46,673 nucleotides of DNA from NCBI RefSeq assembly GCF_031119335.1, contig NZ_JAVHXT010000004.1, positions 1-46,673 on the forward strand, read 5' to 3'. Positions 14,204 through 24,700 of this stretch are shown here, piece by piece. The position numbers and the translations under genes are program-made. The notes under the pieces are model-generated. The model ran no database searches. It was not told the DNA's origin and saw only the letters and a list, made by a program, of their open reading frames with translations. Numbering within the stretch: the stretch's first letter is position 1; every line of letters starts with the position of its first letter. The DNA is from Pedobacter sp. (GTDB lineage Bacteria > Bacteroidota > Bacteroidia > Sphingobacteriales > Sphingobacteriaceae).

Positions 14204-16327
14204 TTACTTCAATAGCTGATATGCAATTAATGCAGCAACATAAGCCATTACGGTCATGTAAACCAACTGTATCATTGGCCATTTCCATGACTTAGTTTCT
14301 CTATACACAATGGCAACGGTACTCATACATTGCATCGCAAATGCGTAAAACAACATCAATGAAAATGCTGTAGCGAGTGTAAATATCGGCAAGCCAGTTT
14401 CTGGATCTTTCGCTGCAGCAATTTTATCACGTAATCGCAATTCTCCATCTTCATCATCAGCCCCTTCTACACTGTAAATTGTAGCCATGGTACCCACAAA
14501 AGCTTCACGAGCAGCAAAAGATGTAATTAAAGCAATGCCAATTTTCCAATCGTAACCTAAAGGTTTAATAGCTGGTTCAATGGTTTTACCTATAATCCCG
14601 GCATAAGAATTTTCTAGCTTCTCTGCAGACCTATCTCTTTCTAAGGTAGCCAATCTTACAGTGTCTGTCGCATTAGCTTCAATAGCATCGTATTTCTTAT
14701 CTATCGCATCAAAACGATCGCCAGGGCCGTAAGTAGACATCACCCACAAAATGATTGAAATAGCAATAATCACTTTACCGGCTTCAACCACGAAAGTTTT
14801 CGATTTTTCATACATCGTAAACAACACATTTTTCCAGCGTGGCATACGATAAACAGGTAACTCCATAATAAAATATGAACGCTCTTTTGCTTTGATGATG
14901 AATTTGAAAATTAAAGCCACCAAAACTGCCGCCACAATACTAATGAGGTACATACCCATCAAGGTTAAACCTTGTAGATTTAATACGCCTAAAACCTTCT
15001 CATCGGGTACTACCAAAGAAATTAACAAGGTGTAAACCGGTAATCTGGCCGAGCAACTTACCAAAGGCGTAACCATAATGGTGATGATCCTGTCTTTCCA
15101 ACTTTCGATGTTACGAGCACTCATGATGGAAGGAACTGCACAGGCAATACCACCAATCATAGGTACTACAGATTTACCGCTAAGCCCAAATTTACGCATG
15201 ATCTTATCCATCATGAAGGTAACACGAGCCATGTATCCGGTATCTTCTAAAATAGAGATCAGTGCAAAAAGTATCGCAATTTGAGGGATAAATATCACAA
15301 TACCACCTAAACCAGCTATTACACCATCTAACAATAAGTCGGTAAATACACCTGCCGGAAGATTTTCATGCCCCCATTCTGTTAACCATGCAAATCCGCC
15401 CTCTATTAAATCCATCGGTACAGACGACCAAGAGAAAATAGCGTTGAAGATGAAGAAGAGGATAAAGAAGAAAATGATGAAACCCCAAATCTTGTGGGTT
15501 AATATCGTATCAAGCTTATCTGTTAACGTGAATTTTTTCGCAGCTCCAGTATCAGTAACTACATCGGCTAGTATTTTACTTAAATGTTTGTATCTCGCTA
15601 CAGTTTCCTCTCCTTGCAATTTTACAGTGTCGAAGCCATTGTTAATTTCTATGGTTTCAATTTCTTGCTGCTCTTTTTCAGTAAAGAAACCTAAATGCTC
15701 ATGCTGATGCAATACTTGTAATGCGTAGTAATCGTTATCTGTACCGATTTTTTGCTTCACAGCTTCAATAGCAGTTGGAGCAAAATCGCTAGCATTAATG
15801 GTATTGTTTTGAGTGGCAATGTTTGTAGTTTGTGCTATCGCATCTTTCAGCACATTTATACCCTCTCCTTTTCTGGCAGATATATTAACTACCTGTACAC
15901 CCAAACGTTCAGCAAGCTTGTTAGCATCTACATTGATACCTTCTTTCTTGGCCATGTCTGCCATGTTGAGCACCAATAACATTGGAATACCCAAATCTGC
16001 CACTTGCGAAAAAAGCAACAAATTACGACGCAAGTTGGTCGAATCTGCCACCAACACAATTACATCTGGATAGCTTTTGTTGTTCCTATCTGCCAGTACC
16101 TGGAAAACGATACTTTCATCCTTACTTTTTGGATACAAGCTATAAGTTCCAGGCAAATCAATAATTTCTGCTGTTTTGCCCGAGGGCAATTTGCAGAAAC
16201 CAGTTTTCTTATCAACGGTAATACCTGGAAAATTTCCGATTTTTTGATTTAATCCTGTCAGAAGGTTAAATAGGGTAGATTTTCCGGTATTCGGATTCCC
16301 AACTAGAGCAACTTTTAAATCAGCCAA
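14204..16327 (-). CDS. feoB: Ferrous iron transporter FeoB
   Basis: FeoB is the inner-membrane Fe(II) uptake protein. The 707-residue chain has an N-terminal G domain with GNPNTGKST (P-loop, residues 10-18), DLPGTYSLYP (G3), NMAD (G4) and a conserved SARKGEG (G5), then a spacer domain (about 180-260) and two Gate-type transmembrane halves starting near 280. A hydrophilic insert of about 45 residues (ATDTVRLATLERDRSAEKL region) lies between membrane segments in the second half and should be periplasmic or cytoplasmic loop; similar inserts are known in Bacteroidota FeoB. It begins 4 nt after feoA and is surely cotranscribed. No feoC is present. It should be induced by iron limitation, though I found no Fur box. 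Confidence 0.95.
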   Translation of the reverse strand: MADLKVALVGNPNTGKSTLFNLLTGLNQKIGNFPGITVDKKTGFCKLPSGKTAEIIDLPGTYSLYPKSKDESIVFQVLADRNNKSYPDVIVLVADSTNLRRNLLLFSQVADLGIPMLLVLNMADMAKKEGINVDANKLAERLGVQVVNISARKGEGINVLKDAIAQTTNIATQNNTINASDFAPTAIEAVKQKIGTDNDYYALQVLHQHEHLGFFTEKEQQEIETIEINNGFDTVKLQGEETVARYKHLSKILADVVTDTGAAKKFTLTDKLDTILTHKIWGFIIFFFILFFIFNAIFSWSSVPMDLIEGGFAWLTEWGHENLPAGVFTDLLLDGVIAGLGGIVIFIPQIAILFALISILEDTGYMARVTFMMDKIMRKFGLSGKSVVPMIGGIACAVPSIMSARNIESWKDRIITIMVTPLVSCSARLPVYTLLISLVVPDEKVLGVLNLQGLTLMGMYLISIVAAVLVALIFKFIIKAKERSYFIMELPVYRMPRWKNVLFTMYEKSKTFVVEAGKVIIAISIILWVMSTYGPGDRFDAIDKKYDAIEANATDTVRLATLERDRSAEKLENSYAGIIGKTIEPAIKPLGYDWKIGIALITSFAAREAFVGTMATIYSVEGADDEDGELRLRDKIAAAKDPETGLPIFTLATAFSLMLFYAFAMQCMSTVAIVYRETKSWKWPMIQLVYMTVMAYVAALIAYQLLK

Positions 16328-16331
16328 AATA

Positions 16332-16547
16332 CTATTGAATTATAATTACAGCTGCCTCTGCTTTACGTAAACAAAGTTGATATCCGGCTACGCGAATAGC
16401 AATAGGACAACCTAGAGGAGCACATCTTTCCACTTCAACAACTTCGCCAGGAAGGCAACCCATTTCCATTAATTTTACTGCCATTTCAGTATCTGTGAAA
16501 GAAACAATGGTTGCTTTTTGGCCTGGGCTTAATTGCGAAAGTGTCAT
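16332..16547 (-). CDS. feoA: FeoA-type ferrous iron transport protein
   Basis: The 71-residue protein is a single SH3-like FeoA domain: LSPGQKATIVSF, LMEMGCLPGEVVEVERCAPL and GCPIAIRVAGYQLCLRKAEA are the family's three signature strands. It is a cytoplasmic partner of FeoB and probably modulates its activity. It is the first gene of a feoA-feoB operon with a 4-nt gap. The divergent GDPD gene shares the 193-nt upstream region, in which I see no clear minus-strand promoter. Confidence 0.93.
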   Translation of the reverse strand: MTLSQLSPGQKATIVSFTDTEMAVKLMEMGCLPGEVVEVERCAPLGCPIAIRVAGYQLCLRKAEAAVIIIQ

Positions 16548-16689
16548 ACAAAAATCTTTACTTACACGCTTAAAAATACAATTTTATGCGCTGTTTAAAC
16601 TGTCGCAAGTTAACCCTTATTTATAATAAATCAAAATAAGCAAGTGTAACAATAAGGTAAAGAGATACTATTGTAAAACGACGCAATTC

Positions 16690-16720
16690 TTGCCCAAACC
16701 AGCTTTAATTATTACCTTTG
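16690..16720 (+). promoter_or_regulatory. Promoter of the GDPD lipoprotein gene
   Basis: TTG at 16690-16692 and TACCTTTG at 16713-16720 are 20 nt apart, a good Bacteroidota promoter. The in-frame TTG at 16690 is thus the -33 box, not a start codon, which settles the start at 16741. Confidence 0.7.
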
Positions 16721-16740
16721 CATCTTATACACAACCACTT

Positions 16741-17610
16741 ATGAATTTAGCACAAAAATTATCGACCTCATGCTTACTCCTAATCGTTGTTTGTTGTTTC
16801 AGCTGTAAAAAGGATAAATTAGTTACCAACGTTAAATTTCTAGGTCATAAAGGGGCGGGAAGCAATTTTTTTAATGATGATCACATGGAAAATACCATCC
16901 CTTCTTTTGCACAAGCCATAGAAACCCTTGATGGTGTTGAAACAGATGTTGCTATGAGCTTAGACGGCACCATTTGGATGTATCATAACCAAGATGTAAA
17001 CGATTACGCCTGTGATGAAGCACCCGAGCGTTTTATTCCTGCAATGCGTGACGAGGAGTTAGAGCAAGTTATGCTATGCCACGAAAGTAAAAAAGACAGG
17101 GTATATAAGTTCGCTGAATTGGTAGCTTTTTGGGAAAGCAGAGGCAAAAGTTTTTACATTTCCTTAGATGTTAAGCCAACTTTTCCTTCTTGGGTATTTG
17201 AATTGGCCGGGGGGCGCTCGAATTATTATGATAGGTTTGCAGCTAGTTTAGCTAGTCTACCTACTTCTGCAGATGGAACAGAGAAAATATTTCTAGAGTT
17301 TGATAGCCCACGTTTTCTTTCACAGCTTAAGCTACAGGAAAAAACGCAAAAAATGGTAAGGTATTATACTGGTGACGGAGGCATGGAAGCCCATATTGCT
17401 ACTGCCTTGGCCAGAGGTTACGATGGTGTTAGTGTAGAAGGAATTAAGGCTACGGCCGAAGAAGTACAAAAAGCAAAAGCTGCTGGTCTTAAGGTACAGC
17501 TTTGGACTCCATATTTTAGGGATGAACTAAGACCAGTTGTTGCCAAGGATCCAGATTTTATTCATACAGATAATATCCACGCCAAAAAAGCATTGAATAT
17601 TGCAAAATAA
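16741..17610 (+). CDS. Glycerophosphodiester phosphodiesterase family lipoprotein
   Basis: This 289-residue protein begins with a lipoprotein signal (MNLAQKLSTSCLLLIVVCC, then FSCKKD); C22 is the probable lipidated cysteine. The mature part is a GDPD TIM barrel: LGHKGAG and MENTIPSF give catalytic H and E/N, VETDVAMSLDG the E-D metal ligands, and MYHNQD the second histidine. It probably hydrolyses glycerophosphodiesters at the periplasmic face of a membrane. The family barrel is complete, with the late GYDGVSVEG, LKVQLWTPY and HTDNIH strands. The start at 16741 is chosen because the only longer frame would start in the promoter. A repeat element follows the stop. Confidence 0.9.
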   Translation: MNLAQKLSTSCLLLIVVCCFSCKKDKLVTNVKFLGHKGAGSNFFNDDHMENTIPSFAQAIETLDGVETDVAMSLDGTIWMYHNQDVNDYACDEAPERFIPAMRDEELEQVMLCHESKKDRVYKFAELVAFWESRGKSFYISLDVKPTFPSWVFELAGGRSNYYDRFAASLASLPTSADGTEKIFLEFDSPRFLSQLKLQEKTQKMVRYYTGDGGMEAHIATALARGYDGVSVEGIKATAEEVQKAKAAGLKVQLWTPYFRDELRPVVAKDPDFIHTDNIHAKKALNIAK

Positions 17611-17613
17611 AAA

Positions 17614-17729
17614 GGCTATCTAAAAACTTAGACCATCATTTCCTTAAAAGGAGATCTCAATACGCAAAGCATTTTTTACCGCATTAAGATTGCCAGTCGA
17701 GCTGGCAATGACGACCGTTTTAGACAGCC
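17614..17729. repeat. Repeat element flanked by 12-bp inverted repeats
   Basis: GGCTATCTAAAA (17614-17625) and TTTTAGACAGCC (17718-17729) are reverse complements with one mismatch. Inside, 17689-17713 matches the right half of the element at 8553-8636 (ATTGCCAGTC then GAGCTGGCAATGACG). It fills the space between two convergent genes and could terminate both. Confidence 0.65.
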
Positions 17730-17751
17730 TCTATTATTTATTTTAAAAACC

Positions 17752-20550
17752 TTACATTCTTCCCGGGCCACCCATTCTGAAGTTCCCCTGCCCTCTTCCT
17801 TGCTGTTGTTGCGGGTTCATACCTGCAATAGTACTTAAAGAGTAAGTGAACGAGAACATAAAGTAACGTTTTAGCACGTTAAAGTTTTGATCGACAATTG
17901 AGTTAGCGCTCGCAGTACGAACAATTCCAATATTTTCGTTAAACAAATCGTAAACTGAAAGCTTGAAGGTCCCTTTATTTTTGAAGAACTGACGGCTGAT
18001 GTAACCGTTTACTTGAGTAAACGAGGTGTTAAAGCCTTCACCTCTACCAGATAATCTATTATGTGTAACATCTGTTTGCAAACGGATATTGCCAGGAAAC
18101 ATATAACTGATATCGATATTTGGAGAAAATGTATAAAAATTGGTTTCTTCGCCAACGGTATAAGTTCCATGATCCCATCTACCAGAAACACCGGCAATCA
18201 AATCAAGCTTATCCATATTAGAAACTAGTTTGTAACCATTTCTTACTCCGAAATTTTTTGTTACGTTCTCAGCACCAGTGAAAGTTATATTAGTACCTCT
18301 GCTATTAGACAAACCACCATCTATTTGTAGGTTTAGCTTATTTCCTTTGATGATTGGAATGCCAAGGTTACCGAAAATATTTGCGTTATAATTACCCTTA
18401 ACGTTCACAAATCTATTTTCAATTTTTCCAGCATCAGCTCCAGTTTCTATTTCTCTCTGCTGATTACCAAAATCGTTAAAAGTTTGTGTGATAAAAGCAC
18501 CAATAAATAAAGTACGGTAAGTTGCAAAATCAAAATTATTATAGAAAATTCTCAAATTATTCACGAACGACGGTTTCAAATCTGGATTACCTACTGGAGC
18601 TGATAGATTATTTGTATTATCTACAACTGGCTGTATTTGATCGATACTTGGTTGGTTTGTTCTTCCATCATATCGTATATTTAATCGCTTATTGTTACTA
18701 AAGTTATACCTGAATTGAGCGGTGGGTGTAATATTTACAAAATCTTGCTTTAGTATCTTGCCCGATGTTATGTTTTCATTTTTTCTATTAGTAAGCTGTC
18801 CGGCAACACCAACATTCCAGTTATACTTTTTCTCATTTTTGTTTAAGCTAAAGCCAACTGCATTTGTCCATGTAGTATTTTCGAAATCGTTACTATAAAG
18901 TGTGTTTACGATATCGTATTGTTGGCTTAAAGAATTAAATTCATAAACATTTCGTTGTCTGTTATCCTGAAAATAACCATTTTGGAAATTAAGTTCCAAA
19001 CTTAAAACTTTTGAAAGAGGCTCAGTATACACCAATCTAGAAGTATTACTAAAAGAACCTACATTATTATCATTTAGCTGATCTAGATCTTGATTTTTGA
19101 CTATTACACCTCCCGAGTTTGTTACCACCTCAGGGTTCTTATTGTTCGTACTTGACTCACTATCATTAATGTTTGTATTGATATTTAATGAAAGTGTACG
19201 CCCGCGACGAAGGAACTTTCTCCTTAACAATATATTATTGCTAATAGATGGTGTGGTAGAATTAGTAATCAAATTTTGAGAACCAACTGCATTTCCAATA
19301 ATATTATTACGTACATAATTACTTAAACTGTTTGCCGAGTTTTCTGTGTACGATATGTTAGGCTGTATCCTGATCGAAGTAGCAGAATCCAACTTTGTAT
19401 CAATCATAAAGTTTAAACGATGGTTTAAACGCTCTGTATCACTTTCCAAATTACTATTGTTGGTTACAGTATTGTTATTGATAAAGTTTTGCGAGCTTGT
19501 TGTGTTAGTGTTGAACAACGATGTTTTATTGAAGAAGTAACTTCCATTAAACTGCATACCATCATCAAAAGTATCTGCAAAATCTATACCCGCTGCACTT
19601 GTAGTGGTAATACCTTGTTGCTGCTGACCGCCACCGCCGCCGCCAAACATCATTCCACGGCCACCGCCGCCACCGCCAATACCACCACCAAAATTCTGTT
19701 TGTTTACGTTGTTGAACTGACCCAGCAATGAAATTCTTTGTGAACCATCAAAGCGGTTAACGTTGATATTCACATCATGACGCTCATCGGTACCATAACC
19801 AAAAGTACTGTTGCCAATGTATCCTTTATTTTTAACGCCGTTTTTGGTAACGATGTTTAAGATCTTCTCACGATTACCGTCATCAACCCCTGAGAATTTA
19901 GACTGCTCAGACATATCGTCAATAATCTGAATTTTATCTACCATATCAGCAGGTAAATTTCTGGTAGCTAGCAATGGGTCGTTACCCATAAAGTCTTTAC
20001 CATCTACTCGTACCCTCTTAATGGTCTCGCCTTGGGTAGTCACCGTACCATCTTTAGAAACCTCTACTCCTGGCACTTTCTTTAACAAATCTTCCACTAC
20101 CGAGTTTTCTTTAACTTTTAAAGTAGCTGCATTAATTTCTAAGGTATCCTTTTTAACTACTACTGGAGGTGTCTCTCCTTTAATTTCAACACCTTTAAGG
20201 GTAACGCCAGTATCTTCCATTAACAATTCGCCAAGGTTAATACTAGGTTTTGCAGCAGTTAATTCGAAATCTTTATTGATAGTTTTTAAACCAAGATACA
20301 CTACGTACAAACGGTACTTACCAGCAGCAATATTGGCTAAAGAAAATGTACCGTTTGCATTGGTAGAACCTGCGCCAACTACGGTAGAGTCTGCACTTAA
20401 TTTTTTAATAGCTACAGATGCGTAGTCTATTGGTTGTTTATCTTTTTGATTGAGCACCTTTCCACTCACAGTTCCCTGCGCCTGTGCAAAGGCTAAATTA
20501 GCTAGGCAAAGCATAGCTACAAATAATAATCTTTGTAAATGTTTATTCAT
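17752..20550 (-). CDS. TonB-dependent-receptor-like outer membrane beta-barrel protein
   Basis: This is a 932-residue outer-membrane protein. A signal peptide ending ANLAFA is followed by a carboxypeptidase-regulatory-like beta-sandwich (about 25-110), a plug-like segment (about 120-240, with VEDLLKKVPGVEVSKDG and VRVDGKDFMGNDP) and a long barrel to the end. Residues near 288-315 form a Gly/Gln-rich loop (GGGIGGGGGGRG and GGGGGGQQQQG). The end, MNPQQQQGRGQGNFRMGG, is also low complexity and lacks the usual aromatic final strand. No SusD partner is adjacent, so the substrate is unknown. It converges on the GDPD gene and is transcribed alone. Family assignment is secure, the exact role is not. 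Confidence 0.88.
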   Translation of the reverse strand: MNKHLQRLLFVAMLCLANLAFAQAQGTVSGKVLNQKDKQPIDYASVAIKKLSADSTVVGAGSTNANGTFSLANIAAGKYRLYVVYLGLKTINKDFELTAAKPSINLGELLMEDTGVTLKGVEIKGETPPVVVKKDTLEINAATLKVKENSVVEDLLKKVPGVEVSKDGTVTTQGETIKRVRVDGKDFMGNDPLLATRNLPADMVDKIQIIDDMSEQSKFSGVDDGNREKILNIVTKNGVKNKGYIGNSTFGYGTDERHDVNINVNRFDGSQRISLLGQFNNVNKQNFGGGIGGGGGGRGMMFGGGGGGQQQQGITTTSAAGIDFADTFDDGMQFNGSYFFNKTSLFNTNTTSSQNFINNNTVTNNSNLESDTERLNHRLNFMIDTKLDSATSIRIQPNISYTENSANSLSNYVRNNIIGNAVGSQNLITNSTTPSISNNILLRRKFLRRGRTLSLNINTNINDSESSTNNKNPEVVTNSGGVIVKNQDLDQLNDNNVGSFSNTSRLVYTEPLSKVLSLELNFQNGYFQDNRQRNVYEFNSLSQQYDIVNTLYSNDFENTTWTNAVGFSLNKNEKKYNWNVGVAGQLTNRKNENITSGKILKQDFVNITPTAQFRYNFSNNKRLNIRYDGRTNQPSIDQIQPVVDNTNNLSAPVGNPDLKPSFVNNLRIFYNNFDFATYRTLFIGAFITQTFNDFGNQQREIETGADAGKIENRFVNVKGNYNANIFGNLGIPIIKGNKLNLQIDGGLSNSRGTNITFTGAENVTKNFGVRNGYKLVSNMDKLDLIAGVSGRWDHGTYTVGEETNFYTFSPNIDISYMFPGNIRLQTDVTHNRLSGRGEGFNTSFTQVNGYISRQFFKNKGTFKLSVYDLFNENIGIVRTASANSIVDQNFNVLKRYFMFSFTYSLSTIAGMNPQQQQGRGQGNFRMGGPGRM

Positions 20551-20830
20551 TGATGTTCTAGAAAAATATTTTTTTGAAATTACCTAATCAGACTATACAA
20601 ATGCGAAAAGGTTTGGCAGTGAACATGAAAAGCGTGGTAACAATTTAAATACAACTAACTTTATCGTTACAAAACAAAAGTAAAGGTTCACAGTATGATA
20701 TGATTATACTGCTTTAAAGCTAGTTTGACTTACTTTAGGACATTTACAGCTAGGTTTAAAAATGCTGCAAGAATTGAGCAGAATTAAAATAAAAAAAATC
20801 CAAATTAAATTAAACCTTCTCTTAATCATA
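20551..20830. other. Non-coding AT-rich upstream region
   Basis: The 280 nt between the barrel-protein gene and the upstream vanZ gene contain no ORF I would call. A minus-strand TACTTTTG at 20675-20682 fits a -7 box for the barrel gene, but the -33 box is missing. I see no clear hairpin. Confidence 0.3.
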
Positions 20831-21247
20831 TCATTTTGCATTAACAGCGCTGTTTTCATTGTAATTTGAAAGGTGCAACAACACGTAGCTAAATACTGCC
20901 ATTAAGCAACCAATCATGTCGCAAGCAAAATCCCACCACTCTGCAGAACGATAAGTGAATACTTTCCATTGCAGCAATTCTATTCCTCCACCAATTATTA
21001 CCGAAATCATGATAACTTTAAAGATGGTTAGGGAACGGAAACTATAGTTATGTTGGTATTTGATTTTCCCGTAGAAAAGTAAAATGGTTAGAACGTAGAA
21101 AAAGCCCAAATGGGCTAACTTATCAAAACCTACAAAGAAAAAGCCTGAATTGCTACCACTAGATAGATCAATATTACAAAGCACTAAAGTTAGTACAGTC
21201 CACAATATGGCCCAACGTTGGTACTTTAGTGCTTTGAAACCGGCCAT
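20831..21247 (-). CDS. VanZ-like family membrane protein
   Basis: The 138-residue protein has about four hydrophobic segments and the VanZ-like motifs FDKLAHLGFFYVLTILLFYG near the middle and GGGIELLQWKVFTYRSAEW then WDFACDMIGCLMAV near the end. It is an inner-membrane protein of unknown molecular role; despite the name, vancomycin-related function should not be assumed. Its start lies 2 nt after the gcvH stop codon, so the two are cotranscribed. The gcvH-vanZ pair behind sprA is conserved in Bacteroidota. The N-terminal MAGFKALKYQRWAILW is a plausible first membrane helix. Confidence 0.88.
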   Translation of the reverse strand: MAGFKALKYQRWAILWTVLTLVLCNIDLSSGSNSGFFFVGFDKLAHLGFFYVLTILLFYGKIKYQHNYSFRSLTIFKVIMISVIIGGGIELLQWKVFTYRSAEWWDFACDMIGCLMAVFSYVLLHLSNYNENSAVNAK

Positions 21248-21249
21248 TT

Positions 21250-21630
21250 TTATGCGCCAATTAACGCTTTGTACTCGTCAGCACTTAACAAACCGTCAAC
21301 GTCAGCAGCATTAGCCAAAGTAACTTTAACCATCCAGCCTTCGCCGTAAGGATCAGAATTTACCAACTCAGGATTATCATTTAATGCAGCGTTAAATTCA
21401 TCTACCGCTCCAGCAACGGGCATAAAAAGATCAGACACGGTCTTAACCGCCTCAACTGTACCGAATACTTCTTCTGCGGCAACTTCAGAACCCACAGTAT
21501 TGATATCGATATAAACAATATCACCTAATTCTCTTTGAGCAAAATCGGTGATACCAATAGTTGCAACGTTACCAGATACCGAAACCCATTCGTGGTCTTT
21601 AGTGTACTTTAATTCTGATGGAAAGTTCAT
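21250..21630 (-). CDS. gcvH: Glycine cleavage system H protein
   Basis: GcvH carries the methylamine group between the P, T and L proteins in glycine cleavage. The 126-residue protein has the lipoyl-attachment lysine K63 in [13 protein letters not shown], the early DHEWV and the [17 protein letters not shown] motif, and ends with a helical tail containing MVKVTLAN. Length is normal. It lies 163 nt after sprA and 2 nt before vanZ. A minus-strand -7 box (TAACTTTG) in the gap before it suggests its own promoter as well as read-through from sprA. The other gcv genes are not in this window. Confidence 0.96.
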   Translation of the reverse strand: MNFPSELKYTKDHEWVSVSGNVATIGITDFAQRELGDIVYIDINTVGSEVAAEEVFGTVEAVKTVSDLFMPVAGAVDEFNAALNDNPELVNSDPYGEGWMVKVTLANAADVDGLLSADEYKALIGA

Positions 21631-21718
21631 TTTTATATGATTAAGTTTTATTTCTACTATTTTGTTAACGAAAATGCTAAGCTTTTCAACTCATTTGTTC
21701 CCGATTAATTGATAATGT

Positions 21719-21726
21719 CAAAGTTA
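21719..21726 (-). promoter_or_regulatory. -7 box of a gcvH promoter
   Basis: The minus strand reads TAACTTTG, a perfect TAnnTTTG, about 89 nt before the gcvH ATG. No good -33 TTTG is found at 19-22 nt, so this is a partial match. Confidence 0.45.
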
Positions 21727-21793
21727 ATAATTTTTGTTGGCGAAATAGTTGGGGCGAAAAAAAATTCACCCTTACAATATCTACTCAGCCTAC

Positions 21794-24700
21794 CTAGTTT
21801 AAAGTTGCCCTTAAGCTAAAACCAAAGTTACTAAACGATGTATTGAACGATTGAGAAGTGTAAGGCTTGGTGATATTAGAATCATAGAACAATCTTACAT
21901 TAAAACGTTGGTTAAGCACATAATCTACACTTGGGCGTAAAGTAATGTTTTTTGCACCAGACGATACTTCGGCTTCTGTAATATCAGCTCTATAAATTAC
22001 CGTCTTATTATCTCTAACCGAAACATCAAGTTTGAAATCCATGTTGTTATCCATCTTCAGATCTTTAAATAATCCGAAAGGAAATCTGAATTTAGTGGTA
22101 CGATATCCCAAACCAAACACCAAGTTATTCTCAGAAAGATGTGCCAATTGGCTATTCGCCAAACTTAAACCTAACAACCTCGTTTTATTGATTTCGAAAT
22201 TCAAAGTCATGTTATTTTTTAAGCGGGTATCAATACCAACTAATGGTGCAAATTGCTCTGAAATAGCGACCTGAGCAAATTGATACATCGGCAAGAAGTT
22301 ACCGTTCACGTCTGTGCTACTTACTGCCCCATTAGTTTCTTCATATTTTAATAAGGTGTTAAAGCCATTAACGTTGTACGTAGAACGATAACCATGTCTT
22401 AAGCTTACTTCAGAAAAACGGTCGGCAATGAAAGGATATTTCGTTAATCCTGCGTAAGTTAAACGCCAGTTTGGCAAAGGTATTCTTGGCAAGCTATTCA
22501 AACTTGATGACCCAGGATCTTTACCTCTGTAAGCCGCCAAAAATGCTAACACCACCACGTCTTGCGAACTTTTATCGTAACCTGCAGCATAACCATTCAC
22601 AACACCTCCAGAATTAGGATTTTGAGCCCCTAACCTGCGGGAGATCACCTGTCTGTTGCTCATAAATTCGTTAAACACGCTAGACAATGTTGCACCGCTC
22701 TTATCTCTAAATGCTGTACCAAAGGTGATGGTAGAAACGCTATAATCACCCGTTGTATTTGGGCTTAGGTTGGTAAATCCACCAGTTGGTGTATCATATT
22801 TGAAATTGGTAGAATAGTTAAGTGTTCTATTTTTAGTTGCCGTTAGTGTTACTTTTAAATCACGTAACGGCTCTATGGTACTGGTTAACTGGAAATCTTC
22901 ACGCATGGTATTTACGTACAATTGCATTTGCTGTTCATCTAAGGTAATCCAGCCGTTATTAATTGCCATTAACCTAATATCTCGCTGACTACCAAACACA
23001 AATCCCAAACCTGGCGCACCCATTTGATCCATACCAAAGAACCTTGTTTGAGGTAAATATCCTGGTAAGAAAGTACCTTTGGTTTGCGTAAATGCTACGT
23101 TTACATTTTTAACGCTGGTAAGCAAACCAACCATAAAATTCGAGAGCTTAAACGTTGTATCTCTGTTGTTCAATGTTCGTCTAATAAAACCAAACTTATT
23201 GTACAAAGAAACCATGTTCAAGGTTGGATTTACCTGTATGGTCCTAGAGTTTTGCACTGTATTTCCTAGATCGATGGTTGGATCGTTCAAAGTAGCCAAA
23301 GCCTCCGTTTGCCAAGTAAAGGTTGTACCGTAAGTAGTAGCAACGGTCATCCAATCCATGTAAGGTATTTTGCCAATTGGCCAATTGTACCTTACGTTTA
23401 AGCTATGGTTGTAATCTGTAGTACGACCTAAGTTCTTCAAGTTGTTCCAAACAATATCTCTCTTAATGCCATCAATACGACCATCAGGTTCATCGATAAT
23501 TGAGTAATTGGTAGCATCGAAATCTAAACTTAATGATTTGGTTAAATCCCAAGCAATACCGTAAACCCTAGTCATCAAGAAGTTTTTGTTGAAAGTGGTA
23601 TTGATAGGAATATAGGTATTCGGATCGTTGTTCCTTAACGTATTTTCAGAGTAAAAACGATCTAAATCTACCCTAAAATTGATTGAATTTGGCACCAAAG
23701 TGAAGTTGAAATCCTTCAATAACTTTAAAGTGTTAGACTTAATGAGCTTATCGAACGGCTGATAATTCTTAGAATTATAGCTGTAGTTGTATGCTAACGA
23801 AGCTTTGTAAGTGTTCTGTATGGTAACTTCATTGATAAAATCGCGGTGCGAAATTTTACTCTGTGCATAAGAAACGTTGAAGTTCTCGATATCCCACAAC
23901 CTTACCTTCGCATCTTCTCCTACTCTATCCTTACGCACGTTCGTAAATGCCAAACTGCTACGAGTGGTATAATCTTGGGCAAAGTTTAAGATCGAATCAC
24001 GCTGTGATTTAGATGCATTATCTAGCGCTTTAGACAACTCAATATCTGGTGTACGAGGATCGAATTGAGGTGTAGCAACTTGCTTAGAGTAGCTTACGTA
24101 CATTGGTATTTTAACACCACTTTTTTGCGGTAAAAACTTACCGAGCTCCATATTAGATGATAAATCAAACGACTGATTTTCTGACCTGCTACGTTCGCTC
24201 ACTTTGCTATCGATAGAACCGAAACCAATGGTAGATTTTGTTCCAGACACGTTAACATCTGCAAAATCAGCCAATTTCATACTCATTCTGCCGGTAGCTG
24301 CCCATCCGCCTCGTTCATCAAACTCTGTTAAACGCAATTCATTGAACCAAACCTGACCGAATTTTTCTAATCCATCATCATTTGCTGGCGAACCAACAGC
24401 ACCTCTCAACGGATTTTTCAAACCAAGCATGTAAACGCGAACCTTACTCATGTCTGGCTGCCCTTTTACGATAATCGTATTCACTCCGTCCGTATAACGG
24501 AAAGGTTGATTAACTGGCCAACCGCTCTGGTTACGAGCAATTTTAGCTCTCTGGAACAGCTCCAGTTCAATATCAATTTTATTGTCTTCTGGCCAAATGG
24601 CGTAAGGATCGCTCGTACCTGGATTGGTAACTCGCAACGGTTTGTTGTATTCGTAATAGTTATCGTTATTATCGGTACCAATTCTTATAAACGCATTAAG

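Noticed and set aside
16690..16740. 17-residue N-terminal extension of the GDPD protein
   Set aside because: The TTG is the -33 promoter element, and a proper lipoprotein signal begins at 16741.
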